DNA from: Chitinophagaceae bacterium
GTDB lineage: Bacteria > Bacteroidota > Bacteroidia > Chitinophagales > UBA10324
Reading direction: 5' to 3'
Assembly (NCBI GenBank): GCA_016717285.1
Contig: JADKFU010000005.1
Coordinates: 2,317,095-2,381,094 of the forward strand
DNA length: 64,000 nt
The position numbers and the translations under genes are program-made. A model generated the notes under the pieces. The model saw only the letters and a list, made by a program, of their open reading frames with translations, was not told the origin of the DNA and did no database searches. Of this stretch, positions 36,634 to 46,200 are shown one piece after another (within the stretch, counting starts at the first letter, position 1; every line of letters begins with the position of its first letter).

Positions 36634-38079
36634 CTACTTTGATTCTTTGTCATTATCAGACATTATACCTGTTTCCAGTAAAGAATCCGATGATTGGAAA
36701 GGCCATTGCTGCAAAGTTTTAGCTCTTATCAGGAAAACAAAAACTCCTGCCAGGATAATGCTCAATGCCCCTATAATATATTCCCAGCCTGAAGAAAAGA
36801 AGATGAATAACCAGATCATGATTCCAAACACGGCAGGCAACGGATACAACCACATTTTGTATGGCAAAAAGAAACTGTCTTTTTTGTTTCGCAAATAGAT
36901 TACGCCGACAGACTGTCCAACAAACTGAATAAGAATCCGCATTACAATGATGGCAGTAATCACCTCCTTCAGCTTAAACAACAGACTGAATACAAAAGCT
37001 GTGGCAGCCAGAATCATCAACGAAACATGAGGTATCTTTTTAACAGGATGCACTCTTGCAAAAATGTTAAAGAAATTTCCATCCACTGCCGCGGCATAAG
37101 GCACTCTTGAGTAACCCAACATCACAGCAAATAAAGAAGAAATTGCAATCCAGAGAATCATGATGGTTGCAATGGTAGCTGCGGCTTTTCCATAAATAGC
37201 TTCGAAAAATGTGGACACAATAAACTCAGAATCTTTTGCCTGCTGCCAGGGTATTACACCAAGTATGCAAATTTGCATCAGGAGGTAAAGCAGTGCAATT
37301 CCGGCAATGGATATAAAAATGCTGCGCGGAATATTCATTTCCGGATTTTTTATTTCTCCACCCAAATGGCAAACATTGTAATAGCCGAGATAGGAATAAA
37401 CAGTTTTGATGGAAGCATTTCCCAATCCAAGAAAAAATAAGGAACTGAAATCAAACGCGTTTTCCGGATACGAGAAAGCCAATGATGTATCAAAATGCGT
37501 GAGTCCTCCGACAATCAGCCAGCCAATGGTGACTATTACACCTACCCATAAAAACACAGACAACTTTCCAATGGAAATAATATTCCTGTTAAGCAATACG
37601 AAAATAAAAATGATGACAGCGCCTGATGCAAGTTTCTGTTCTATAGCTGAAAGGGGAACCACATATTGTAAATACATGGAGAAACCTATGGCACCTGAAG
37701 CAATCACCAACGGTGCCTGTATCACGGTTTGCCAGATATATAGAAAAGACATGAGCGATCCCCATTTTTTTTCACCATAAATTTTCCGGAGAAACTGGTA
37801 ACTCCCTCCTGCCATGGGTAATGCTGCCCCTAATTCACTCCATACAAATCCATCCATCAGCGCAAGAAATGCCCCAAGTATCCAGGCAAGAATGCACTGT
37901 GGACCGTTCATCGCACCGATAATAAACGGAATGGTTACAAACGGACCAATACCTACCATATCAATCATGTTGATGGCAGTAGCCTGCATCAAACCAAGAC
38001 CACGAACGAGTGATTGATCCTTTGATGGGTTAGTCAATGAAATAGAATTGCCGTCAAGATACTTGCAAAATTGAGACAT
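36634..38079 (-). CDS. APC-family amino acid permease
   Basis: A 481-residue transporter with about 12 membrane helices. The first helix has the APC pattern MIDMVGIGPFVTIPFIIGAM, followed by SELGAALPMAGGSYQFLRKI, the conserved helix 2-3 segment. Likely imports amino acids or related amines with cations; the substrate cannot be read from sequence. Monocistronic; converges with the DoxX-like gene with a 36-bp gap. Confidence 0.88.
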   Translation of the reverse strand: MSQFCKYLDGNSISLTNPSKDQSLVRGLGLMQATAINMIDMVGIGPFVTIPFIIGAMNGPQCILAWILGAFLALMDGFVWSELGAALPMAGGSYQFLRKIYGEKKWGSLMSFLYIWQTVIQAPLVIASGAIGFSMYLQYVVPLSAIEQKLASGAVIIFIFVLLNRNIISIGKLSVFLWVGVIVTIGWLIVGGLTHFDTSLAFSYPENAFDFSSLFFLGLGNASIKTVYSYLGYYNVCHLGGEIKNPEMNIPRSIFISIAGIALLYLLMQICILGVIPWQQAKDSEFIVSTFFEAIYGKAAATIATIMILWIAISSLFAVMLGYSRVPYAAAVDGNFFNIFARVHPVKKIPHVSLMILAATAFVFSLLFKLKEVITAIIVMRILIQFVGQSVGVIYLRNKKDSFFLPYKMWLYPLPAVFGIMIWLFIFFSSGWEYIIGALSIILAGVFVFLIRAKTLQQWPFQSSDSLLETGIMSDNDKESK

Positions 38080-38228
38080 TGATTAAAAATCAATTTTGAA
38101 TGCCTGACCATGCAGTATTGGTTGCTTCAAAAGGAACTCCCAACACTTAAGTTTTCAAAATATACCCGGTGCTCATCCGTGAGTCAGTGGCAATACAATA
38201 TAAACATTTTCAACAACCACCGTGCGCC

Positions 38229-38263
38229 AAAAAAAAACTCCCCTCCGAAGAATCGAAGGGGAG
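38229..38263 (-). terminator. Intrinsic terminator of the transaldolase gene
   Basis: On the minus strand CTCCCCTTCGA, loop TTCT, TCGGAGGGGAG forms a stem of 10-11 bp with one mismatch, followed by nine T (plus-strand A-run 38229-38237). It lies 36 bp after the transaldolase stop codon. Confidence 0.88.
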
Positions 38264-38298
38264 AAAAAGTCCTAACTATGGCTACTAGTTTCGGCTTT

Positions 38299-38955
38299 TT
38301 ATTGTTGGCCTTTCTTGTAATCGGCCAGAAACTTTTCCAGGCCTATATCTGTAAGTGGATGTTTAAGCAAACCAAGTATGGACTCCAATGGACAAGTACA
38401 AACATCGGCTCCGGCTTCTGCGCATCTTACAATGTGCAATGGATTCCTGATGGACGCTGCTAAAACTTCTGTCTTATATCCATAGTTCCCATAAATATGC
38501 ACAATTTGTTCAATAAGTTGAACACCATCCCAACTGGCATCATCAATTCTTCCTATAAAAGGTGATACAAAGTTTGCCCCTGCCTTGGCTGCTAACAAAG
38601 CCTGACCTGCTGAAAATACCAGCGTGCAGTTTGTCTTAATACCATTATCTGAAAACCATTTAAGCGCCTTTATCCCATCTTTTATCATAGGCACTTTCAC
38701 TACTATAGCCGGATGAAGTGCTGCCAGGCGTTTACCTTCCTCCAACATGCCCTTGAAATCAGTCGAAATAACTTCAGCGCTTACATTCTTACCTACCAGC
38801 TCACAAATCTTAATGTAGTGATTGAGTATATTCTGTTCTCCTTTAATTCCTTCCTTCGCCATAAGCGATGGATTGGTGGTTACGCCATCCAGAATGCCAA
38901 GGTCATGCGCTTCCTCTATCTGACTAATATTGGCCGTGTCGATAAAAAACTTCAT
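38299..38955 (-). CDS. Transaldolase, TalC/FSA type
   Basis: 218 residues, the short class of transaldolase/fructose-6-phosphate aldolase. It has the N-terminal D6 (FFIDTANI), GVTTNPSL (24-31), Schiff-base lysine K87 (VVKVPM) and SPFIGRIDD. F133 occupies the place where E. coli FsaA has the tyrosine that gives aldolase activity and TalB has phenylalanine; I therefore predict transaldolase activity (pentose phosphate pathway, cytosol). Followed by its own terminator; the SRP RNA gene lies just upstream in the same direction. Confidence 0.9.
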   Translation of the reverse strand: MKFFIDTANISQIEEAHDLGILDGVTTNPSLMAKEGIKGEQNILNHYIKICELVGKNVSAEVISTDFKGMLEEGKRLAALHPAIVVKVPMIKDGIKALKWFSDNGIKTNCTLVFSAGQALLAAKAGANFVSPFIGRIDDASWDGVQLIEQIVHIYGNYGYKTEVLAASIRNPLHIVRCAEAGADVCTCPLESILGLLKHPLTDIGLEKFLADYKKGQQ

Positions 38956-38990
38956 GCTGGATATAGTCTTCTTTTAAGTGGAGAAAAAGT

Positions 38991-39088
38991 GGGCAAGATA
39001 CTTACATCGCACCGCTACAACCATCTACCCTTGCTGCCTTCCGACCCTGGGGGAGTTCAATAGGAGCTGGTCGTATAAGCCTTGCCCG
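38991..39088 (-). ncRNA. ffs: Signal recognition particle RNA (small bacterial 4.5S type)
   Basis: Read on the minus strand, this 98-nt segment starts GGGCAAGG and ends CTTGCCC, giving a closing stem, and contains CAGGGTCGGAAGGCAGCAAG, the conserved SRP domain IV loop that binds Ffh (GGTCCGGAAGGAAGCAGCC in E. coli). The asymmetric internal-loop bases GGAAGCAGC-like are kept. Size and layout fit a 4.5S-type RNA. It is 35 bp upstream of the transaldolase start. Confidence 0.88.
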
Positions 39089-39605
39089 CGACAAAAGTAA
39101 TGGGAAAAGCCTCAAAAAGATGAGCGGGGGAAAAAAATAGTTTTAAACAACAAACCGCAAAAAGCTGTGTAAAAGAAATCTGCCAAAAAATCAAGCGGTT
39201 ATGAATCAGCTAATTAAATAAAAAATGAACCTTTAGTCAACTAACTAGTTGAAAATCAACAATAAAGACAATCTATGCTGAAGAAATGCGCTGAATATTA
39301 ATCGGGATAAATTCTGTATAGAAACCAATTCACTCCTCAGATGCAATTCTTTCACGAAATAAAGATCCCTAAGTAATCCAGGCCTTCACTAAACATTTAG
39401 CCGCGTGGTAATTTATCCATTTGCTTTTCCCCCGACAATGCCAGATAATTCATTTTCATTATTGAACTTTTCTTTCTGGCATTGTATGGGGATGCTAAAA
39501 GTCAATACGATGGGTAGCTGTACTCCGGCTTCGACGCAACAATTTAAGCAATTAGCAATTTATGAATTCCCCAAGTAGTTTATCTTTATCCAAAACGGAA
39601 ACATC
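39089..39605. other. Gene-free region upstream of SRP RNA
   Basis: About 500 bp holding the promoters for the SRP RNA (-) and the membrane hydrolase (+). No further RNA gene is seen; a GGCTTCGACGC string at about 39528 recalls tmRNA but has no supporting structure. Confidence 0.5.
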
Positions 39606-40622
39606 TTGGATACCATCACACATGTTGTTTTTGGGGCTGCTTTAGGCGAAGCGCTTGCAGGAAAGAAAATGGGAAAGCAGGCAATGCTTTGGGGAGCGCT
39701 TGCCAACAACGCACCTGACCTTGATGTCTTTCCCGGAATTTTTCAAACGGTTCCTGATTCACTCCTCTCACATCGTGGGTTTACGCACTCCATTCTGTTC
39801 GCATTGCTGGTGCCTCCGCTTCTTGCATGGCTCTTTCAGCGGCTCTTTCGGAAAAAAGATTACAGCTTCCGAACATGGTATATCATTTTTGCAACAGGCT
39901 TTTTCGCGCACATCACACTCGATTCGTTTACCAACTATGGAACAGGTTGGTTTGAGCCTTTCAGTCATTATCGCGTCTCCTTCAATACCATTTTTGTATT
40001 AGATCCTTTCTTTACTATCTCATTGCTGATTGCATTCTTTGTTTTGTTAATCATGAGATACAATGCTCCATCCAGGAAATATTTTTTATACGGCGGACTG
40101 ATCATCAGTAGCTGTTACTTGCTTTTCACATTTGTCAATAAGCTTTCCATCGACCGCATTTTCAAAAAGTCGTTGGCGGAAAAAAAAGTGATCGTCACTT
40201 CCTTCATTACCACTCCAACGCCTTTAAATAATTTATTATGGTACGACCTTGCAAAAACGAAAGACGGATTCTACATCGGGTACAGGTCAATATTTGACAA
40301 GCAACCTGCCATGCAGCTGACCTTTGTTCCGCAAAATGATTCTATGCTCGGTGATCTGCGATCAGACAAGGGTGTTCAAAAACTCATTCGCTTTTCACAG
40401 GATTATTATTGCATCACAAAGCATGATTCTTCAGGGATCAATTTCCACGACATGCGCTTCGGACAGATCGGAGGATGGGATAATCCGAATGCTGACTTCG
40501 TATTTTCTTATTACATCACCAAAGAACCTGGGAATTATGTGAACATCAACCAGGGCAGGTTTGAAGCGTCGACGGGTGAAGCCTTTAATTCGTTGATCCG
40601 AAGGATAAGAGGCGTTGATTAA
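39606..40622 (+). CDS. YdjM-type membrane-bound metal-dependent hydrolase
   Basis: 338 residues. A TTG start at 39606 is chosen because it supplies the conserved N-terminal D-T-I-T-H metal motif; the next Met is 21 residues in and would lose it. Further family features are NNAPDLDVFP (a conserved D-x-D), LSHRGFTHSILFAL and FFAHITLDSFTNYGT, giving the His/Asp set of PF04307, and several membrane helices in the first half. The C-terminal 150 residues are soluble. The physiological substrate is unknown. Confidence 0.85.
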   Translation: MDTITHVVFGAALGEALAGKKMGKQAMLWGALANNAPDLDVFPGIFQTVPDSLLSHRGFTHSILFALLVPPLLAWLFQRLFRKKDYSFRTWYIIFATGFFAHITLDSFTNYGTGWFEPFSHYRVSFNTIFVLDPFFTISLLIAFFVLLIMRYNAPSRKYFLYGGLIISSCYLLFTFVNKLSIDRIFKKSLAEKKVIVTSFITTPTPLNNLLWYDLAKTKDGFYIGYRSIFDKQPAMQLTFVPQNDSMLGDLRSDKGVQKLIRFSQDYYCITKHDSSGINFHDMRFGQIGGWDNPNADFVFSYYITKEPGNYVNINQGRFEASTGEAFNSLIRRIRGVD

Positions 40623-40630
40623 GCTTTATT

Positions 40631-40714
40631 AGTGAATGGTGAATAGTGAAAAAAGTTGACCATGAGACGCAATGACCAATGACTAATGACTCACTACTCA
40701 CTACTCACTACTCC
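40631..40714. repeat. Heptad repeat downstream of floA
   Basis: Units of 7 nt: AGTGAAT, GGTGAAT, AGTGAAA, then after a less regular part AATGACC, AATGACT, AATGACT and CACTACT three times. It ends a few bases from the floA stop codon (plus-strand TCA 40717-40719) and fills the convergent gap with the hydrolase gene. Confidence 0.8.
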
Positions 40715-40716
40715 CC

Positions 40717-41691
40717 TCACTCCTTCTTCACCTCCTGCGGTCCACCCAATGATTCTCTCATCGTGGTATCCGCCTGAATATTCTTCATCTTATAGTAATC
40801 CATAATTCCCATATTGCCACTTCGGAAAGCATCCGCCATGGCCTGTGGAATCAATGCTTCTGCTTCTATCACTTTGGCCCGCATCTCTGCACCACGCGCT
40901 TTCATTTCCTGTTCTGTTGCAACAGCCATCGCCCGACGTTCCTCTGCTTTCGCCTGTGCAATATTTTTATCGGCATTGGCCTGGTCCATTTGCAATTGCG
41001 CGCCAATATTTTTTCCCACATCAATGTCCGCAATATCAATAGACAGAATTTCAAAGGCTGTGCCTGCATCCAATCCTTTTGCCAACACCACTTTTGAAAT
41101 AGAGTCAGGATTTTCCAACACATCCTTGTGAGAAGAAGCTGAACCGATACAACTCACAATGCCCTCACCTACTCTTGCCAACACGGTTTCTTCTCCGGCA
41201 CCACCTACCAGTTTATTTATGTTGGTTCGCACAGTAACCCGCGCTTTCGATATCAATTGAATACCATTTTTTGCAACTGCAGTCACCGGCGGTGTGTCAA
41301 TCACTTTTGGTTGCACGCTCATTTGTACCGCTTCAAAAACATCACGACCTGCGAGATTGATAGCAGTTGCCATTTTCCAATCCAGGGGAATATTGGCCTT
41401 ATCGGCAGAGATGATTGCGCGGATCACCTGGTTAACATTTCCACCTGCAAGGAAATGCGTTTCAATTTCATTGGACGAAACATGCAAGCCCGCCTTGGTT
41501 GAATTGATCAACGCGTCAACCACCAATGCTGCCGGCACTTTCCTGATGCGCATTGCGACCAGTTGTCCGATGCCAATCGGAGCGCCTGCCACCAATGCCC
41601 TGATCCATAAATTAAGCGGCACGATGTACAGAAATAAAAAAATCAGGATGATGACCAATACCGCTACTATTCCTAAAAAGACCGGATCCAT
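40717..41691 (-). CDS. floA: Flotillin-like protein FloA
   Basis: 324 residues. An N-terminal membrane hairpin (about 3-25, plus LVAGAPIGIGQLVAMRI), then the FloA SPFH-type domain (RVTVRTNINKLVGGAGEETV), then a coiled-coil rich in A, E and K (about 235-290) and the conserved C-terminal FRSGNMGIMDYYKMKNIQ. FloA organises membrane microdomains. It starts 3 bp after the nfeD stop, so the two are one transcript, as is usual for the flotillin-NfeD pair. Confidence 0.94.
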   Translation of the reverse strand: MDPVFLGIVAVLVIILIFLFLYIVPLNLWIRALVAGAPIGIGQLVAMRIRKVPAALVVDALINSTKAGLHVSSNEIETHFLAGGNVNQVIRAIISADKANIPLDWKMATAINLAGRDVFEAVQMSVQPKVIDTPPVTAVAKNGIQLISKARVTVRTNINKLVGGAGEETVLARVGEGIVSCIGSASSHKDVLENPDSISKVVLAKGLDAGTAFEILSIDIADIDVGKNIGAQLQMDQANADKNIAQAKAEERRAMAVATEQEMKARGAEMRAKVIEAEALIPQAMADAFRSGNMGIMDYYKMKNIQADTTMRESLGGPQEVKKE

Positions 41692-41694
41692 TGT

Positions 41695-42162
41695 TTATGT
41701 TTTTAGTTTGATGAAAATTTTATTCATTGAAATCTTAATCACTTCTATCGCTTTTCCTTCGTCAATATATTCACCCATGGATTGCACTTCATAAGTGGCA
41801 TCATTAAACAATCCTTTGCCGATAAAACTTATTTTGGATAACGCGATACCGGTATCTCCTACTTTTATGGATGAGGTGTCAATCTCATTCATCTTTCCTT
41901 TTACAGTATCCTTCAGCGTAAGACCATTGAACACGCCTGTTTTATATCCAACCACAATGGAAAGAAAAGTAAAAATGGCAGTACCCACCAAGGTAAGTGT
42001 TCCGGCTACCACTCCGAAATTAGAATACGAAAACACTACGCCGGCAATCATCGTCATCGTCCCGATTGCTGCAAAAAGTGTGATTCCGGGAATAAAAAAA
42101 ACCTCCAGGAACACCAGCAGCCATCCTACAAACAAAATCAAAATCACCAACCACCAACTCAT
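41695..42162 (-). CDS. NfeD-like membrane protein (short form)
   Basis: 155 residues: two to three membrane helices (about 4-75) followed by an OB-fold domain (about 90-145; GDTGIALSKISFIGKGLFND). This is the short NfeD form that lacks the protease domain and accompanies flotillins. It is the first gene of the pair with floA. Confidence 0.88.
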   Translation of the reverse strand: MSWWLVILILFVGWLLVFLEVFFIPGITLFAAIGTMTMIAGVVFSYSNFGVVAGTLTLVGTAIFTFLSIVVGYKTGVFNGLTLKDTVKGKMNEIDTSSIKVGDTGIALSKISFIGKGLFNDATYEVQSMGEYIDEGKAIEVIKISMNKIFIKLKT

Positions 42163-42390
42163 TGCTATTATTTTTAATCAGGTCAAATATAACACGGAAT
42201 GTGGACTATTACCGAATATCAATTCCGCTTTCAATTGCCGATTGTTGAAAGGAAGCATCAAAGAGAAATTAAGTTATGAAATATAATGCGGAATAAATGC
42301 AGGCACAACGGAATTGCACCTTGTTTATCCATCGCCTCCGGTTTTAACAGGTGGTAAAAAAAGCATCCGCTCTTTTTTATCTTCACCGCA

Positions 42391-42861
42391 ATGAAAATCA
42401 AGTTAATCACCATTGCTAAGGAAGATGACAAAAATGTGAATGCGCTTTTTCAGATGTATGCGAAGCGAATTGTACACTACACTTCATTTGAATATGTAAA
42501 CATCAAACCTGATAAAGCAACATCAGCTGTGGAACAAAAAAAGAAAGACGCCGCATTGCTTCTGAAAAAAATAAATGAAGGAGACGCTGTAATCCTGTTG
42601 GATGAAAAAGGAAAAGAATTAAACTCCGTTCAACTTTCGGAATTTATTGCATCAAAAATGAACGCGTCCATCAAATCACTGGTCTTTGTAATTGGCGGTG
42701 CCTATGGATTTGACAACTCGTTATATGAACGAAGCAATACAATGATCTCTCTTTCAAAACTCACCCTGCCACATCAGCTTGCAAAAGTTTTGCTTGCCGA
42801 ACAATTGTACCGCGCTTTCACCATTATCAGGAATGAAAAATACCACCACGGCGATACTTAA
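42391..42861 (+). CDS. rlmH: 23S rRNA pseudouridine-1915 N3-methyltransferase
   Basis: 156 residues, full length for RlmH, a SPOUT-class (trefoil-knot) methyltransferase. Key parts: AVILLDEKGKELNSVQLSEF, the SAM-binding FVIGGAYGFDNSLYER and the C-terminal QLYRAFTIIRNEKYHH. It methylates a pseudouridine in helix 69 of 23S rRNA. Divergent from nfeD-floA. Confidence 0.95.
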   Translation: MKIKLITIAKEDDKNVNALFQMYAKRIVHYTSFEYVNIKPDKATSAVEQKKKDAALLLKKINEGDAVILLDEKGKELNSVQLSEFIASKMNASIKSLVFVIGGAYGFDNSLYERSNTMISLSKLTLPHQLAKVLLAEQLYRAFTIIRNEKYHHGDT

Positions 42862-43156
42862 CTACAGGAATAATACGATTGAATGTAACGCAACATTATT
42901 GCACCTCTTTGAGTGATCATAAAGTGATCATGTACTCATGGAAATAGAAAATATATGATGACCATAGCATGATCGGTCCTGTGGAACGGAAAAATTCCTG
43001 CACAATTCACTACCAATGAATATCCGTTCAAACTGCCCTCTTCCCTCCTGATCTTTTTTAACAATTTTCCTACGCAAATGAATTGTTCATCGAAGGGCAT
43101 TACCTGCTCAAACCTTTCATTCAGCCATTGAAATGTTAAACATTGGCTTACTTCCC
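42862..43156. other. Gene-free gap after rlmH
   Basis: Contains several TGATCAT/ATGATCA strings at about 42918-42975 but no gene or clear hairpin. It is the convergent region between rlmH and the surface-protein genes. Confidence 0.5.
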
Positions 43157-43190
43157 AAAAAAAAGCTCCCCCGTTTCCGGAGGAGCTTTT
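43157..43190 (-). terminator. Intrinsic terminator of the giant surface-protein genes
   Basis: On the minus strand AAAAGCTCCTCCGG, loop, CGGGGGAGCTTTT with further T: a GC-rich stem with flanking A/T pairing and an 8-nt U-tract. It lies 21 bp after the stop of the 51-residue-repeat protein. Confidence 0.85.
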
Positions 43191-43210
43191 GAATTAAAAT
43201 CTATTCAGAA

Positions 43211-46200
43211 TTAATGCTGATATACAATCTGTCCGCTGTACACCACGCCTTCGAAGATCACGCGAACCATGTACATGCCTGCTGCATCACCTTCCTGTAA
43301 CCGCACTTCTTTCAACAACTCACCATTCGCTACAGGAACCGTTTCGCCAAGCACTGACTGACCGAGTGCATTGTAAACCTGAACTACTGCATCACCATCT
43401 GCCTGACTGGTCAGGTTCAAGTGCACAATGAAGAGTCCGTTAGATGGGTTAGGATACATTTCAAATGTTGCATCCTGCAAATCGATGCCGGATTCTTTAC
43501 AGGTATTGATCACCGCAACCGCTGCAGAGAGGGTCATACAACCGGTAGTAAGATTGGTAACCTTCACCTGGTAAGATCCTGCTGCAAAGGCATTGTAGTT
43601 TCTATTGGTTTCACCCGGAATCAGGTTGCCATTGTAATACCACTGGTAACCAAGTGATACATCATCAGAACCGTTACCACGAAGTTTTACCTTTCCATTG
43701 ATACACAAGTCAGGATTGTCGCTTGGACTCACAATCAGGATATTTGCATTTGGAGTAGCAAGGCGATTTATATCTACTACGTTAGACGTAGTGGAACAAC
43801 CAGCGCCATTCGTAACTACTACTTTAAACTTCTTGTTCACGTAAGCACCAACCGTGTAAGTGGAATTGGTCTCTCCGGCCAGGATATTTCCAAAGGAGTA
43901 CCACTGGTAAGTAAGGCCTGCACCTACATTAGCGGAAAGCAGTACCGTAACATCTTTACATACAGGTGCTGGGTTAGCAGGACTTGCAGTTGCAACAGGG
44001 AATGAATTAATGGTCACATTAGCTGTTACCACACTGTCACAACCTGATGCATTCGTGTAAGTATGATTGTATGCTCCACTACTTGTTACATCACCGCCCC
44101 ATGGCAATGTGTAGGTTCCGCAAGCAGCTACATTGTATGAAGAAGCATTCGAATGATTGATCGTAACATTTGCTGTTACTACACTGTCACATCCTGCTGC
44201 ATTCGTGTAAGTATGCGTGTAAGCACCAGACGTAGTTGCTGATCCGCCCCATGGCAATGCATAACTATCGCAAGCTGTTGCATTGTAGGAAGAAGGTGCA
44301 CTTGCATGGTTGATCGTAACATTTGCTGTTACAACACTGTCGCAACCTGCTGCATTCGTGTAAGTATGCGTGTAAGCACCAGATGTAGTGGCTGATCCGC
44401 CCCATGGCAATTCATAGCTTTCACAAGCTGTTGCACTGTAAGAAGAAGGAGCACTTGCATGATTGATCGTAACATTTGCTGTTACAACACTGTCGCAACC
44501 TGCTGCATTCGTGTAAGTATGCGTGTAAGCACCAGACGTTGTTGCTGATCCGCCCCATGGCAATGCGTAACTTTCACAAGCTGTTGCATTGTAGGAAGAA
44601 GGTGCACTTGAATGATTGATCGTAACATTTGCTGTTACAACACTGTCACATCCTGCTGCATTCGTGTAAGTATGCGTGTAAGCACCAGACGTTGTTGCTG
44701 ATCCGCCCCATGGCAGTTCATAACTGTCGCAAGCTGTTGCACTGTAAGAGGAAGGTGCACTTGAATGATTGATCGTAACATTTGCTGTTACCACGCTGTC
44801 ACATCCTGCTGCATTCGTGTAAGTATGCGTGTACGCACCAGACGTTGTTGCTGATCCGCCCCATGGCAGTTCATAACTGTCGCAAGCTGTTGCACTGTAA
44901 GAGGAAGGTGCACTTGCATGGTTGATCGTAACATTTGCTGTTACTATACTGTCGCAACCTGCTGCATTCAAGTAAGTATGCGTGTAAGCACCAGATGTTG
45001 TTGCTGATCCGCCCCATGGCAATGCATAGCTTTCACAAGCTGTTGCACTGTAAGAAGAAGGAGCACTTGCATGATTGATGGTGACATTTGCTGTTACCAC
45101 ACTGTCGCAACCTGTACCATTGGCATAAGTATGCGTGTAAGCACCACTCGTTGTTGCTGATCCGCCCCATGGCAATTCATAGCTTTCACAAGCTGATGCA
45201 TTATAGGAAGTAGAAATGCTGCTGCTATTGATCGTAACATTTGCTGTTACCACGCTATCACAGCCTGCTGCGTTAGCGTAAGTGTGAACGTACGCTCCGC
45301 TTGTAGTAACTGAACCTCCCCATGGTAATGTATAACTGCTGCAAGCCGCTGCGCTAAATGAAGTAGGTGTGCTTGCATGATTGATGGTAACATTTGCAGT
45401 TACAATGCTGTCGCAACCCGCAGCATTCGTGTAAGTATGTGTGTAAGCACCACTGGTAGTTGCTGATCCGCCCCATGGCAATGCATAACTTTCACAAGCT
45501 GATGCATTGTAAGAAGAAGGAGCGCTTGAATGGTTGATGGTAACATTTGCTGTTACAACACTGTCACATCCTGCTGCATTTGTGTAAGTATGCGTGTAAG
45601 CACCACTGGTAGTTGCTGATCCGCCCCATGGCAATGCATAACTATCGCAAGCTGTTGCATTGTAGGAAGAAGGTGCACTTGAATGGTTGATCGTAACATT
45701 TGCCGTTACTACGCTGTCACATCCTGCTGCATTCGTGTAAGTGTGCGTGTAAGCACCAGAAGTAGTTGCTGATCCGCCCCATGGCAGTTCATAACTGTCG
45801 CAAGCTGTTGCACTGTAAGATGAAGGTGAACTTGCATTATTGATCGTAACATTTGCGGTTACTACGCTGTCACATCCTGCTGCATTCGTGTAAGTATGCG
45901 TGTAAGCACCAGAAGTAGTGGCTGATCCGCCCCATGGCAATGCATAGCTTTCACAAGCTGTTGCACTGTAAGAGGAAGGTGCACTTGAATGGTTGATCGT
46001 AACATTTGCGGTTACAACACTGTCACATCCTGCTGCATTCGTGTAAGTATGCGTGTAAGCACCAGACGTAGTTGCTGATCCGCCCCATGGCAATGCATAA
46101 CTATCGCAAGCTGTTGCATTGTAAGAGGAAGGTGAACTTGCATTATTGATCGTAACATTTGCTGTTACTACACTGTCACATCCTGCTGCATTCGTGTAGG

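Noticed and set aside
38110..38463. 117-codon plus-strand frame
   Set aside because: It runs through the transaldolase terminator and into its antisense; no family resemblance.
39500..39590. tmRNA suggested by GGCTTCGACGC
   Set aside because: There is no tRNA-like end pairing, no tag reading frame and no CCA-adjacent T-loop.
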